Origin: Betaproteobacteria bacterium
Lineage (GTDB): Bacteria; Pseudomonadota; Gammaproteobacteria; Burkholderiales; Burkholderiaceae_C
Direction: 5' to 3'
Assembly (NCBI GenBank): GCA_947453725.1
Contig: CANGHH010000003.1
Coordinates: 300,543 to 364,542 of the forward strand
Length of the DNA: 64,000 nucleotides
Part shown: one piece after another, positions 1-10,052 of the stretch
How the letters are laid out: each line of letters opens with the position of its first letter
How positions within the stretch are numbered: the first letter of the stretch is position 1
The notes under the pieces: model-generated
What the model was told of the DNA's origin: nothing
Databases searched by the model: none
Seen by the model: the letters and a program-made list of their open reading frames with translations, nothing else
Made by a program: the position numbers and the translations under genes

Positions 1-1
1 G

Positions 2-34
2 ACGCTGCCTGGGGCGCCGACCGACCCGCGATGA
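2..34 (+). CDS. 3' end of an unidentified upstream gene (partial)
   Basis: A reading frame open from the window edge ends at a TGA that overlaps the hda start codon in an ATGA arrangement. Only about ten codons are visible, too few to identify a product. The four-base overlap is the pattern of translationally coupled neighbours, so an upstream gene co-transcribed with hda is plausible. It could also be chance in GC-rich DNA. Confidence 0.3.
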   Translation, partial: TLPGAPTDPR

Positions 35-777
35 AACAGATACCCCTGCCCATCGGCCCGCAGCCGCAGCCGGCCTTCGACAACTTCCTGCCCGGCGACA
101 ACGCCGCCGCGCTGGCCCATCTGCAGGACCTGCGGCTGCCGACCGCACCGGTCTACCTGTGGGGCCCCGCCGGCAGCGGCAAGAGCCATCTGCTGCGTGC
201 GCTGGCCGGGCGCTGCCAGGCCGCCGGTCAGCGCGTGGGCTGGTTCGACGCCGCCGACCGTCTGCCCTGGCCGCTGCAAGCCGACTGGTCGCTGGTCGTC
301 ATCGAGCGCTGCGAAGCCTTGTCGCCCGAAGCCCAGCACGCCGCCTTCGCGCTGTTCGTCGAAGCCGGCACGCACGGCGTGCAGGTCGCTGCGGCCGGGC
401 GACTGCCGCCGGTGGACCTGCCGGTGCGTGAAGACCTGCGCACGCGCCTGGGCTGGGGCCACGTGTTCGCGCTGCAGCCGCTGCCCGAAGCCGAGACCCG
501 CGCCGCGCTGCGCCGCGAAGCCGACCACCGAGGCATCTTCCTGTCGGACGAGGTGATGGACCACGTGCTGACCCACTTCCCGCGCGATCTGTCGCACCTG
601 ATGCAGCTGCTCGACCGGCTGGACGATTACGCCCTGGCCCAGGGTCGCCGCGTGACGGTGCCGCTGCTGCGCCAGATGCTGCAGGAAGCGCCGCCGTTCC
701 GGCAGGGACCGGCGGCTCAGGCCGCGCCCTTCGCCGAGATGCCAGCCGCAACGCCAGCCGAAACTGAAGCCGAATGA
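31..777 (+). CDS. hda: DnaA regulatory inactivator Hda
   Basis: Hda is a DnaA-related AAA+ protein. With the DNA-loaded sliding clamp it stimulates ATP hydrolysis by DnaA and so limits re-initiation of replication. The 248-residue protein opens with QIPLP at residues 3-7, matching the clamp-binding motif of the family. Walker A (GPAGSGKS) is at residues 45-52. An arginine-rich stretch around RTRLGWG resembles the DnaA/Hda arginine-finger region. There is no DnaA-type DNA-binding domain, as expected. The Walker B position reads VVIER, with Glu where Asp is usual. The C-terminus after about residue 225 is an Ala/Pro-rich tail. It is followed with a 4-base overlap by the HAD phosphatase, and this gene order (hda, HAD, pcnB, folK) is common in Burkholderiales. 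Confidence 0.93.
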   Translation: MKQIPLPIGPQPQPAFDNFLPGDNAAALAHLQDLRLPTAPVYLWGPAGSGKSHLLRALAGRCQAAGQRVGWFDAADRLPWPLQADWSLVVIERCEALSPEAQHAAFALFVEAGTHGVQVAAAGRLPPVDLPVREDLRTRLGWGHVFALQPLPEAETRAALRREADHRGIFLSDEVMDHVLTHFPRDLSHLMQLLDRLDDYALAQGRRVTVPLLRQMLQEAPPFRQGPAAQAAPFAEMPAATPAETEAE

Positions 778-1438
778 ATCTGACCCTGTTCGACCTCGAT
801 GGCACCTTGATTCCTAAGGACTCCGACCACGCCTTTGGCGAATTCATCATCGGCCTGGGCTGGGCCGATGAAGGCGAATTCCGCCGCCGCAACGACGCCT
901 TCTTCCAGGACTACCTGGCGGGCCGGCTCGACATCCACGCCTACGCCCAATTCGCCACCTCGCCCTGGCGGGATCGTTCGGCTGAAGAACTCGACCGCGC
1001 CACGGCGGCCTTCCTGGCCACCGTGGTGCAGCCGATGCTGACGCCCGAGGCGCGCGCGCTGGTGCAGGGCCACCAGCAGGCCGGCGACCTGGTGGCCATC
1101 GTCACGGCCACCAACGATTTCGTCACCCGGCCGATCGCAAGGCTGCTGGGTGTCGAAGAACTCATCGCCACCGACCTGGCGCGCGACGCGGCGGGACGGG
1201 TGACCGGCCAGATCGCCGGTGTGCCATCCTTCCGCGAGGGCAAGGTCACGCGGCTGCAGGCCTGGCTGGCGGCCCGCGGCCAGGCGCTGGACGACTTCGA
1301 GCGCAGCACCTTCTACAGCGATTCCACCAACGACCTGCCGCTGCTCGAGCGCGTCAGCCACCCCGTTGCCACCAACCCCGGCCCCGCCCTCGAGCGCATC
1401 GCGCAAGACCGCGGCTGGCCTGTCCTGAAGCTCTTCGC

Positions 1439-1442
<4 letters not shown>
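774..1442 (+). CDS. HAD-superfamily (SerB-like, subfamily IB) phosphatase
   Basis: This is a 222-residue phosphatase of the haloacid dehalogenase fold. The nucleophile motif is FDLDGT with Asp7 and Asp9. The distal acidic motif SDSTNDLPLL starts near residue 182. The helical cap between them and the overall length fit the HAD-IB group that includes phosphoserine phosphatase-like enzymes. The true substrate cannot be read from sequence; relatives next to hda are annotated only as HAD-IB hydrolases, and the dedicated SerB lies elsewhere in this window. The start overlaps the end of hda by four bases and the stop overlaps the start of pcnB, so the genes are probably translated from one message. 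Confidence 0.85.
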
Positions 1443-3141
<1,699 letters not shown>

Positions 3142-3142
<1 letters not shown>

Positions 3143-3627
3143 TGCCGCCCGAGCGGGTCTTCATCGGGCTGGGCGCCAACCTGGGTCAGGCTGCCGGCAC
3201 CCTGCGGCAGGCCATCGAACAGCTGGGTCACTTGCCGATGACGGCCGTCGTCGCCGAGTCGGCCTTCTACGTGACCGCACCCGTCGACGCCACCGGTCCG
3301 GATTACACCAACGCCGTGGTCGAGATCCGCACCGGTCTGCAGCCCGCGGCACTGCTGCAGGCCCTGCACGCCATCGAGGCCGAACACGGCCGCGGGCGGC
3401 CCTACCGCAACGCGCCGCGCACGCTGGATCTCGACCTGCTGCTTTACGGCCAGCGCGTCAGCGACGACCCGAGCCTGACCTTGCCGCACCCGCGGCTGCA
3501 CCAGCGAGCGTTTGTGCTTCGGCCCTTGCTGGACATCGAACCGGCGCTCGTTCATCCCCTGCTCGGCGCGCTCGCCGGCCGGTTGTCTGCAGTGGCTGAT
3601 CAGCCGATACGGACAGGCGCCCGCTGA
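3142..3627 (+). CDS. folK: HPPK, 2-amino-4-hydroxy-6-hydroxymethyldihydropteridine diphosphokinase
   Basis: FolK transfers pyrophosphate from ATP to 6-hydroxymethyl-7,8-dihydropterin in folate synthesis. The 161-residue length is normal. The N-terminal FIGLGANLG is the family start. The ATP/Mg loop motif PRTLDLDLLLYG carries Asp96 and Asp98, and the arginines near residues 84-86 belong to the flexible catalytic loop. LPHPRLHQRAFVLRPL near the C-terminus is the second conserved block. The ATG shares its A with the pcnB stop codon, so it is the last member of the hda-pcnB operon. Confidence 0.95.
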
Positions 3628-3656
3628 GGCGTACCGGCCCGCGCACAGCACCCGCC

Positions 3657-3662
3657 TAGAAT
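3657..3662 (+). promoter_or_regulatory. Possible -10 element for the DUF47-pit pair
   Basis: TAGAAT lies 49 bases upstream of the DUF47 start, just after the end of folK. No convincing -35 hexamer is present at 16-18 bases, so this rests on the -10 match and its position in the only gap before the new transcription unit. Confidence 0.3.
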
Positions 3663-3711
3663 CCATTCGTGACATGCCGATGACGCATCGGTGACAGGGA
3701 TCGGAGTGCCC

Positions 3712-4359
3712 ATGGTGTTCGGCAAGCTGCTGCCGCGTGACGGTAATTTTTTCCAGTTGTTCAATCAGCATGGGCAGTACATCGCCGAAGGGGCGCAGGC
3801 CTTCATGGCCATGGTGCAGAACTACCGTGACCCGGCGCTGCGCGAGCACTACGCGACCCAGGTCGTCGCCGCCGAACGGGCTGCCGACAAGGTCACCGCC
3901 GAAGTGCACCGCCTGCTGCACCGGACCTTCATCACCCCGCTGGATCGCGACCAGATCCACCGCCTGATCAACGCGATGGACGATGTCATCGACCTGCTGC
4001 AGGACAGCAGTGAAGTGATGTCGCTCTACGACCTGCAATACCTGTCGGATGACGTGGTGCGGCTGTCCGAGATCTCGGTGCGCTGCTGCGAACGCGTCCA
4101 GCATGTGCTGACCCTGTTGCCGCGCCTGAAGGAAGCGGAGGTGGCTGAGTCGGTGCTGAAGACCTGCGAGGAGATCGACAGGTTGGAGTCGGACGCCGAC
4201 CGCGTGATGCGCGGCGCCATGTCGGCGCTGTTCCGCGAAGAGCCCGACACGCGCCAGCTGATCAAGCTGAAGGCCGTCTACGAGCACCTGGAATCGATAT
4301 CGGACCGTTGCGAAGACGTTGCCAATCTCGTCGAAGGCATCGTCCTCGAGAACTCCTGA
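3712..4359 (+). CDS. DUF47 family PhoU-like protein, partner of the Pit transporter
   Basis: This 215-residue, almost entirely helical protein belongs to the DUF47/PhoU-like family. Such proteins sit beside PiT phosphate transporters and are thought to control their activity. PhoU-like motifs are visible as acidic heptad patches such as AMDDVIDLLQDSSE and ESISDRCEDVANLVEGI. I chose ATG 3712 because GGAG sits five bases upstream; an in-frame GTG at 3691 would add seven residues without a ribosome site. It ends 52 bases before the transporter, so the pair forms one operon. Function is inferred from family and context. Confidence 0.88.
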   Translation: MVFGKLLPRDGNFFQLFNQHGQYIAEGAQAFMAMVQNYRDPALREHYATQVVAAERAADKVTAEVHRLLHRTFITPLDRDQIHRLINAMDDVIDLLQDSSEVMSLYDLQYLSDDVVRLSEISVRCCERVQHVLTLLPRLKEAEVAESVLKTCEEIDRLESDADRVMRGAMSALFREEPDTRQLIKLKAVYEHLESISDRCEDVANLVEGIVLENS

Positions 4360-4411
4360 ACCCGGCCCTCGTCCGCTTTCCCGTTCCCCGTTTCCGGCTA
4401 CCCGTTTCCCC

Positions 4412-5422
4412 ATGCAGACCTTGCCTATCGCCCTGTGGGTGGTGATCACGCTCGTCGCCCTGGCGCTGCTGTTCGACTTCATGAACGGCTTCCACGACGC
4501 AGCCAACTCCATCGCCACCGTGGTCTCCACTGGCGTGCTCAGGCCGAGCCAGGCGGTTGCCTTCGCGGCCTTCTTCAACGTCGTGGCCATCTTCCTGTTC
4601 CAGCTGAAGGTGGCCGCCACCATCGGCAAGGGCATCGTCGACCCCGGCATCGTGGACCAGCACGTGGTCTTCGGCGCGCTGGTCGGTGCCATCGCCTGGA
4701 ACCTCATCACCTGGCTCTACGGCATCCCGTCGAGCAGCTCGCACGCGCTGATCGGCGGCATCGTCGGCGCGACCATGGCCAAGGCCGGGGCCGGACCGCT
4801 GGTGGCTTCCGGCCTGATCAAGACCGTGGCCTTCATCTTCGTCGCCCCGGTGATGGGTTTTCTGCTCGGCTCACTGCTGATGGTGGCGGTGTCGTGGATC
4901 TGCCTGCGCTGGTCGCCGTCGCGCGTGGACCGCGTCTTCCGGCGCCTGCAACTGGTGTCGGCGGGCCTGTATTCCCTGGGCCACGGCGGCAACGATGCCC
5001 AGAAGACCATCGGCATCATCTGGCTGCTGCTGATCGCGGCCGGTTACAGCCAGGCCAGCGACAAGCTGCCGCCGATCTGGGTCATCTGGAGCTGCTACCT
5101 GGCGATCGGCATGGGCACCATGTTCGGGGGCTGGCGCATCGTCAAGACCATGGGTCAGCGCATCACCAAGTTGAAACCGGTGGGCGGCTTCTGCGCCGAA
5201 ACCGGCGGCGCGATCACGCTGTTCCTGGCTTCGGCCTTCGGCATCCCGGTGTCGACCACCCACACCATCACCGGCGCCATTTTCGGCGTGGGTTCGGTGC
5301 GCAATGCCTCGGCGGTGCGCTGGGGTCTGGCCGGCCACATCGTCACCGCCTGGGTCGTGACAATTCCGGCCACGGCCGTGATGGCCGCGTTGTGCTACGG
5401 CGTCAGCGGCTGGCTCTTCTGA
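4412..5422 (+). CDS. pit: PiT family low-affinity inorganic phosphate transporter
   Basis: A 336-residue inner-membrane protein of the PiT family, which couples phosphate or metal-phosphate uptake to protons (or Na+). The two inverted signature repeats are visible: DFMNGFHDAANSIATVV near the N-terminus and GHGGNDAQKTIGI in the second half, each carrying the conserved Asn-Asp/His-Asp core. About ten hydrophobic helices are present. The single large hydrophilic loop of E. coli PitA is short here, as in other DUF47-linked homologues. Start ATG 4412 precedes the first membrane helix directly. The 3' end overlaps the end of the convergent TM2 gene by 28 bases. Confidence 0.9.
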   Translation: MQTLPIALWVVITLVALALLFDFMNGFHDAANSIATVVSTGVLRPSQAVAFAAFFNVVAIFLFQLKVAATIGKGIVDPGIVDQHVVFGALVGAIAWNLITWLYGIPSSSSHALIGGIVGATMAKAGAGPLVASGLIKTVAFIFVAPVMGFLLGSLLMVAVSWICLRWSPSRVDRVFRRLQLVSAGLYSLGHGGNDAQKTIGIIWLLLIAAGYSQASDKLPPIWVIWSCYLAIGMGTMFGGWRIVKTMGQRITKLKPVGGFCAETGGAITLFLASAFGIPVSTTHTITGAIFGVGSVRNASAVRWGLAGHIVTAWVVTIPATAVMAALCYGVSGWLF

Positions 5423-5865
5423 GCCGCTGCGGCTGATTCGGCCTGCCATTCGAAGAAGCGCTGGCCGCCGAAGGCGATGGTGCTGAGCAACACCGCCGCG
5501 CCGACGAACAGGCCGGCCATCGCGGCCATCACCGGGCCCCATGCCGTGCTTTGCGCGGCCTGTTGCGGGTTGTAGCGAGCGTCCCATTGCTCGTCGGGCG
5601 TCAGCGCGATGACGATGCCGGCCAGCATGGCCAGCGACAGCGTGACGCCGAGCAGCGGGACCAGCAGCGCCGCCAGGCCGTCCTCGACGCCCAGCTGGCG
5701 CATGCGCAGTACGCCGGCCAGGCCCGCCAGCGTCGGCAGCGGGTACAGCCAGGCACGGCGGTCGCGCAGGCCGTGCAGGTAGAGCCGGTGTGCGCCCAGG
5801 CTGCCCAGCAACAGGGCCAGCCAGGCGGCGGTGGTTTTCGATCGGTAAAGCGGGGGAAGTGGCAT
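5395..5865 (-). CDS. TM2-domain membrane protein
   Basis: A 156-residue membrane protein. The N-terminal TM2-type hairpin has the pattern of a hydrophobic segment, Gly-x-His-Arg-x-Tyr-Leu (GAHRLYLHGL) and a second hydrophobic segment. Two further helices follow near residues 65-85 and 115-135. TM2 proteins have no agreed enzymatic role. ATG 5865 is preferred over the TTG immediately before it. It points away from the rpsP promoter and converges on pit. Confidence 0.65.
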   Translation of the reverse strand: MPLPPLYRSKTTAAWLALLLGSLGAHRLYLHGLRDRRAWLYPLPTLAGLAGVLRMRQLGVEDGLAALLVPLLGVTLSLAMLAGIVIALTPDEQWDARYNPQQAAQSTAWGPVMAAMAGLFVGAAVLLSTIAFGGQRFFEWQAESAAAAQKSQPLTP

Positions 5866-5938
5866 CAATGAGCCCGTCTCGGGCAGTGGCTATGGGCTGT
5901 GAACCGGAAGAAGCACCGGGGCGCTGTCACCTTCAGTT

Positions 5939-5944
5939 TATAAT
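5939..5944 (+). promoter_or_regulatory. Consensus -10 box of the rpsP operon
   Basis: A perfect TATAAT lies 163 bases before rpsP in the gap after the TM2 gene. There is no good TTGACA-like element at the usual spacing (CTGTCA at 5924 is too close). A strong ribosomal-protein operon is expected to have its promoter here. It leaves a leader of about 155 bases that contains the hairpin at 5963-5986. Confidence 0.55.
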
Positions 5945-5962
5945 GTTGGGTTCCCGACGCTG

Positions 5963-5986
5963 GCTTGGGGTGGCAACACCCCAAGC
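5963..5986 (+). promoter_or_regulatory. Hairpin in the rpsP leader
   Basis: A perfect nine-base-pair stem (GCTTGGGGT / ACCCCAAGC) closes a six-base loop (GGCAAC), about 20 bases after the predicted transcription start of the rpsP operon. There is no run of T after it, so it is not a classical terminator. A protein- or ribosome-sensing leader element is possible. Confidence 0.45.
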
Positions 5987-6106
5987 GTATCTACGGCGTT
6001 TACCGAGGCTGGCGGCTCGTTCCGTCGGTCACATTCGCAAGCCCCCGAAAGCCCGCCCGGTGTGTCTCCCGTGGTTCGGCATCGAATTCTGTTCCAAGGA
6101 CATCAC

Positions 6107-6355
6107 ATGGTCGTCATCCGTCTGGCCCGTGGCGGCGCCAAGAAGCGCCCCTTCTACAACATCGTCGTCGCCGATTCCCGTGAGCGCCGCGATGGCCGCT
6201 TCATCGAGCGCGTCGGTTTCTACAACCCGGTCGCTTCGGGTTCCGCCGAAGGCCTGCGCGTCGCGCTGGACCGCGTCACCCACTGGTCGAGCGTCGGCGC
6301 CCAGATGTCGCCCACCGTCGCGCGCCTGATCGTCCAGGCCAAGAAGGCGGCCTGA
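6107..6355 (+). CDS. rpsP: 30S ribosomal protein S16
   Basis: S16 is a small-subunit protein needed for 30S assembly. The 82-residue sequence starts with the family signature [20 protein letters not shown], followed by [13 protein letters not shown]. The start at 6107 is set by AAGGA at 6096-6100 with a six-base spacer and by the conserved N-terminus. It heads the classical operon rpsP-rimM-trmD-rplS, all on this strand with short gaps. Confidence 0.97.
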   Translation: MVVIRLARGGAKKRPFYNIVVADSRERRDGRFIERVGFYNPVASGSAEGLRVALDRVTHWSSVGAQMSPTVARLIVQAKKAA

Positions 6356-6366
6356 TCGCTGCTGGC

Positions 6367-6978
6367 GTGAGCGCGGCATCCTCACCTTCGCACCTGGCGG
6401 CCGATGCGGCGTCGGCGATGCCTGAAGATGCTGTCGAGGTCGGCCGCATCCTGGGTGCCTGGGGCATCCAGGGTGGCTTGAAAGTCAAACCTTTCGCGTC
6501 CGACCCGCAAGCGCTGTTTTCCTCGAAGCGCTGGTTCATCCAGCCGCCCGAGGGCCCGCGGCCCGTCGGCATGAAACCCGGCGGCCCGCTGCCCGCGCTG
6601 CTCCGCGTCATCTCGGCGCGCGAGCACGGTGACGGCGTCGTCGCCACCGTGCACGACCTCAGCGACCGCAATGGCGCTGAAGCGCTGCGCGGCGCGCGCA
6701 TCTTCGTGCCACGATCCAGCTTTCCCACGCCCGACGCTGGCGAGTTCTACTGGATCGACCTCATCGGCATGCGCGTCGTCACGCGCGAAGGCCTGGCCCT
6801 GGGCGTGGTGATCGGCCTGCTCGAAACCGGCCCGCACTGTGTGCTTCAGGTGCAGGCCCAGGGGCAGGGAGCCGACGCCGAAGCGTCCGAGCGCCTGATC
6901 CCCTTCGTCGACGCCTATGTCGACCGGGTCGACGTGCCCACGCGGTGCATCACCGTCGATTGGGATCTCGACTACTGA
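6367..6978 (+). CDS. rimM: 16S rRNA processing protein RimM
   Basis: RimM binds S19 in the 30S head and assists 16S rRNA maturation. The protein (203 residues) has the RimM N-terminal beta-barrel (VEVGRILGAWGIQGGLKVKPF) and the C-terminal PRC-barrel (GEFYWIDLIGMRVVT, then LIPFVDAYVDRVD). It starts with GTG 11 bases after rpsP. The first 20 residues before VEVGRI are Ala/Ser-rich and longer than in E. coli. A Gly/Gln/Ala-rich insertion lies just before the last conserved block. Confidence 0.94.
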   Translation: MSAASSPSHLAADAASAMPEDAVEVGRILGAWGIQGGLKVKPFASDPQALFSSKRWFIQPPEGPRPVGMKPGGPLPALLRVISAREHGDGVVATVHDLSDRNGAEALRGARIFVPRSSFPTPDAGEFYWIDLIGMRVVTREGLALGVVIGLLETGPHCVLQVQAQGQGADAEASERLIPFVDAYVDRVDVPTRCITVDWDLDY

Positions 6979-6981
6979 TCG

Positions 6982-7743
6982 GTGATGCGTTTCGACGTCG
7001 TCACGATCTTCCCCGAACTCTTCGCCCCGCACCTGGCTCAGGGCGTGACGCGCCGCGCCTTCTGCTCGGCGCAGGTCGACGTGCGCCTGTGGCCACTGCG
7101 CGATTTCGCCGACGATAGCTACCGCCGTGTCGACGACCGTCCCTGCGGCGGCGGGCCGGGCATGGTGATGCTGGCGGGGCCGCTGCTGCGCGCGTTGGAC
7201 ACCATCCGCAGCGAGCGTGCTGATCCCAAGCCGGCCGTCGTGCACTTCACGCCGACCGGGCGGCGCATCGACCAGGCTGTGGTCCAGGACTTCGCCAGCG
7301 GCCCGGGGGCGGTGCTGCTGTGCGGGCGCTACGAAGGCATCGACCAGCGCGTCATCGACGCCCACGTCACGCACGAACTCAGCCTTGGCGACTTCGTGCT
7401 GTCCGGTGGTGAACTGCCGGCACTGGCGCTGCTGGACGCCGTCGCGCGGCTGCAGGACGGCGTGCTGAATGCGCCTTCGCACCAGCAGGACAGCTTTTCC
7501 GACGGCCTGCTGGAAGGCCCGAGCTACAGCAAGCCCGAACGCCTGTTGATCGACGGCGTGGAGCAGGCCGTGCCGGCGGTGCTGCTGTCCGGCCACCACG
7601 CCCAGATCGCGCGCTGGCGGCGCGAGCGGTCTCTGGCGCTGACGCAGCAGCGCCGCCCCGACCTGATCGCCCAGGCGCGCGCTGCAGGCCGGCTCAGCCG
7701 GGACGACGAGCGCTTCCTGTCCAGCCTCGGGCTATACTCATAG
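6982..7743 (+). CDS. trmD: tRNA (guanine-N1)-methyltransferase
   Basis: TrmD methylates G37 in tRNAs that read CNN codons, preventing frameshifts. The 253-residue SPOUT enzyme shows the SAM-binding trefoil-knot motifs [13 protein letters not shown] and [14 protein letters not shown], and the N-terminal [14 protein letters not shown] 6982 is directly followed by ATG 6985; either may start translation. It lies three bases after rimM, in the expected operon position. Confidence 0.96.
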   Translation: MMRFDVVTIFPELFAPHLAQGVTRRAFCSAQVDVRLWPLRDFADDSYRRVDDRPCGGGPGMVMLAGPLLRALDTIRSERADPKPAVVHFTPTGRRIDQAVVQDFASGPGAVLLCGRYEGIDQRVIDAHVTHELSLGDFVLSGGELPALALLDAVARLQDGVLNAPSHQQDSFSDGLLEGPSYSKPERLLIDGVEQAVPAVLLSGHHAQIARWRRERSLALTQQRRPDLIAQARAAGRLSRDDERFLSSLGLYS

Positions 7744-7876
7744 GCTTTGCGATCCTCTGCCGGGTTCCAAGTGGCCAGCACCATGCCGGCCACGCACCGT
7801 GATCGGCCCTGACGCCCAGTCGGAGCCGACCGCATCCAACCATCCCGCCCGCTGCACGATCGCCTCGGAGAAGACC

Positions 7877-8230
7877 TTGAATTTGATCGACATCCTCGAG
7901 CAGGAAGAGATAGCCCGTCTCAACCGCACCATCCCCGCGTTCGCCCCCGGCGACACGGTCATCGTCAGCGTCAACGTGGTTGAAGGCACGCGCAAGCGCG
8001 TGCAGGCCTACGAAGGCGTCGTCATTGCCAAGCGCAACCGCGGCCTGAACAGCAGCTTCATCGTGCGCAAGATCTCCAGCGGCGAAGGCGTGGAACGGAC
8101 CTTCCAGACCTACAGCCCGCTGATCGCTGCGATCGAAGTCAAGCGCCGCGGCGATGTCCGCCGCGCCAAGCTGTACTACCTGCGTCAACGCAGCGGCAAG
8201 TCGGCACGGATCAAGGAAAAGCTGGCCTGA
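7877..8230 (+). CDS. rplS: 50S ribosomal protein L19
   Basis: L19 sits at the subunit interface. The 117-residue product contains the family core [27 protein letters not shown] and [19 protein letters not shown] place the start at TTG 7877, because [11 protein letters not shown] is the normal N-terminus and GGAG lies six bases upstream. An in-frame GTG at 7799 would add 26 residues without family support. The rare TTG start and the 133-base gap after trmD may help set L19 output. Confidence 0.94.
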   Translation: MNLIDILEQEEIARLNRTIPAFAPGDTVIVSVNVVEGTRKRVQAYEGVVIAKRNRGLNSSFIVRKISSGEGVERTFQTYSPLIAAIEVKRRGDVRRAKLYYLRQRSGKSARIKEKLA

Positions 8231-8260
8231 CCCCCGGTCAGCCTGCGGCACAGCCGGCCG

Positions 8261-8971
8261 ATGGCGCCGCCCCGCATCCACGATCCTCGGGCCGTGCCCG
8301 TCGTGGGGCGGGATGTGCACCTGCCAGCTGTCGTCCCTGAACGTCTCAAAGCGCCGGCACTTCGCCGGCGTTTTGCCGAGCGCGCCAAGCTCAACTGGCA
8401 GCCCGAATTCACCGGCGACGGCCACATCGGGGCCGAGCGCGCCGCGGCCCACGCCTCGGTGCTGGTCCCGCTGGTCGAACACGCGGGCGATCTGCACGTG
8501 TTGTTGACCCGCCGCACCGACCACCTGCGCGCCCATGCCGGGCAGGTCAGTTTTCCTGGCGGCCGCGCCGAGCCCGAAGACGCCGACGCGGCGGCGACCG
8601 CGCTGCGCGAAGCCCAGGAAGAAGTCGGGCTGCCGCCCGCGCAAGTCGATGTCATCGGCCAGTTGCCGACCTACACCACGGTGACGAATTTCGTCGTCAC
8701 GCCCGTCGTGGCGCTGGTGCGTCCGCCGTTCAAGCTGGCCGACCTGACCATCGACGCCTTCGAGGTGGCCGAAGCCTTTCACGTGCCGCTGTCCTTCCTG
8801 ATGGACCCGGCCAACCACCAGCGCCACCGCTTCGATTTCGAGGGCGGACAGCGACAGTTCCTGTCGATGCCCTGGCAGGGCTTTGCGGCCGACGGCGCGC
8901 CGCGCGAGTACTTCATCTGGGGCGCGACGGCCGCGATGCTGCGCAATCTGTACCGCTACCTGTCGCTGTGA
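8261..8971 (+). CDS. Nudix hydrolase, CoA pyrophosphatase-like
   Basis: A 236-residue Nudix protein of the group that includes CoA diphosphatases. The group marker LLTRRTDHLRAHAGQVSFPGGR runs into the Nudix box, with Glu residues in the REAQEEVGL helix that bind the catalytic divalent metal. The final block FIWGATAAMLRNL is also typical. CoA specificity is inferred from the marker. It begins 30 bases after rplS. The first 40 codons contain a terminator-like hairpin (8352-8374), so much expression from the rpsP operon may stop there. Confidence 0.85.
   Translation: MAPPRIHDPRAVPVVGRDVHLPAVVPERLKAPALRRRFAERAKLNWQPEFTGDGHIGAERAAAHASVLVPLVEHAGDLHVLLTRRTDHLRAHAGQVSFPGGRAEPEDADAAATALREAQEEVGLPPAQVDVIGQLPTYTTVTNFVVTPVVALVRPPFKLADLTIDAFEVAEAFHVPLSFLMDPANHQRHRFDFEGGQRQFLSMPWQGFAADGAPREYFIWGATAAMLRNLYRYLSL
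8352..8374 (+). terminator. Terminator-like hairpin inside the Nudix gene
   Basis: A perfect seven-base-pair GC stem (CGCCGGC / GCCGGCG) with loop ACTTC is followed directly by TTTT, 122 bases after rplS. It looks like a short intrinsic terminator but falls within the predicted coding sequence of the next gene. The U-run is short, so read-through is likely. Confidence 0.4.
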
Positions 8972-9008
8972 AGCACCGCAGCAGGGCCAGCCCCTATCAT
9001 CGGTCGTC

Positions 9009-9998
9009 ATGAGTTTCTTCGCCGTCCTGTTCGCACTGCTGGTCGAACAACTCAAGCCGCTGCCACGCGAAAACTGGGTCCACGAGACGCTGATGGCCTG
9101 GGTGCGCTGGACCGGCCGCAACTTCGACGCTGGCCAGCCCCACCACACCTGGGTTGTCTGGTGCGTCTCGGTGCTGCTGCCCTCGGCGCTGGCGGGCGGG
9201 CTGTATCTGCTGATCGCGCATTACAGCCTCTTGCTGGCGCTGGCTTTCGACGTCGGCCTGCTCTACCTGACACTGGGTTTCCGCCAGTTCAGCCATTACT
9301 TCACCGACATCCGCGACGCACTGGAACGCGGCGACGAGAACGAGGCGCGCCGCCTGCTGGCCGAGTGGCGCCACCTCGACGCCAGCGAGTTGCCGCGCAC
9401 CGAAGTGCTGCGCCACGTCATCGAACACGCGCTGCTGGCGGCGCACCGCCACGTCTTCGGCGTGTTCTTCTGGTTCGTCGTGCTGTCGGCGCTGGGCCTG
9501 GGGCCGATGGGCGCGGTCTTCTACCGCATGGCCGAGTTTTCGACGCGCTACTGGGGCTACCGCCAGCGCAACACCGAAACGCCCAGCAACGACCAGCTGC
9601 TGGCGCTGTCCAACCGCCTGTTTGCGCGCATCGACCACCTGCCGGCCCGCCTGACGGCCGCCGGCTTTGCAGTGGTCGGCAACTTCGAAGAAGCCGTCAG
9701 CAGCTGGCGGCGCGATGCCACGCTCTGGCAGCACAGCAACGAGGGTGTGATCCTGGCAGCCGCGGCCGGCGCCGTCGGTGTGCAGCTGGGCGGTGCTGCC
9801 GCGCCCGGCGTCACGCCCGACCGGTCCAAGACCTTCGACGCCGGCGCTGCGGCCGACATCGCCGAGGCCCAGGGTTCGACCGCCGGCGCACCGGCCCAGC
9901 CGGGCCATCTGCACAGCGTCGTCGGTCTGGTCTGGCGTTCGGTGGTGCTGTGGATGATGCTGGTCGCCTTGCTCAGCCTGGCCAACGTACTGGGGTGA
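9009..9998 (+). CDS. CobD/CbiB-like integral membrane protein
   Basis: A 329-residue membrane protein of the CobD/CbiB-like family found in betaproteobacteria; the fold also resembles AmpE. CobD proper makes adenosylcobinamide (phosphate) in B12 synthesis. No other cobalamin gene is present here, so the enzymatic role is doubtful. Visible features are an N-terminal helix with VEQLKPLPR, hydrophobic segments near 55-95, 150-175 and at the C-terminus, and the charged loop FRQFSHYFTDIRDAL. A TATCAT hexamer ends eight bases before ATG 9009, suggesting a very short leader. Confidence 0.7.
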   Translation: MSFFAVLFALLVEQLKPLPRENWVHETLMAWVRWTGRNFDAGQPHHTWVVWCVSVLLPSALAGGLYLLIAHYSLLLALAFDVGLLYLTLGFRQFSHYFTDIRDALERGDENEARRLLAEWRHLDASELPRTEVLRHVIEHALLAAHRHVFGVFFWFVVLSALGLGPMGAVFYRMAEFSTRYWGYRQRNTETPSNDQLLALSNRLFARIDHLPARLTAAGFAVVGNFEEAVSSWRRDATLWQHSNEGVILAAAAGAVGVQLGGAAAPGVTPDRSKTFDAGAAADIAEAQGSTAGAPAQPGHLHSVVGLVWRSVVLWMMLVALLSLANVLG

Positions 9999-9999
9999 T

Positions 10000-10038
10000 G
10001 CGCGCCTGGCGCGGGCGATGCGGGCCGCGCCGGCGCGC
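10000..10038. terminator. GC-rich hairpin between convergent genes
   Basis: Two stacked seven-base arms (GCGCGCC and GGCGCGG, separated by one T) pair with CCGCGCC and GGCGCGC around a ten-base loop. The hairpin occupies nearly the whole gap between the CobD-like gene and the ATP-grasp gene. There is no U-run on either strand, so a transcription barrier is inferred from structure and position only. Confidence 0.4.
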
Positions 10039-10052
10039 GTCTGCGCGGTGTT

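Noticed and set aside
9009..9998. Assignment as true cobalamin enzyme CobD/CbiB
   Set aside because: No other B12 gene is nearby and the homology is only at family level, so the name is kept as CobD/CbiB-like.
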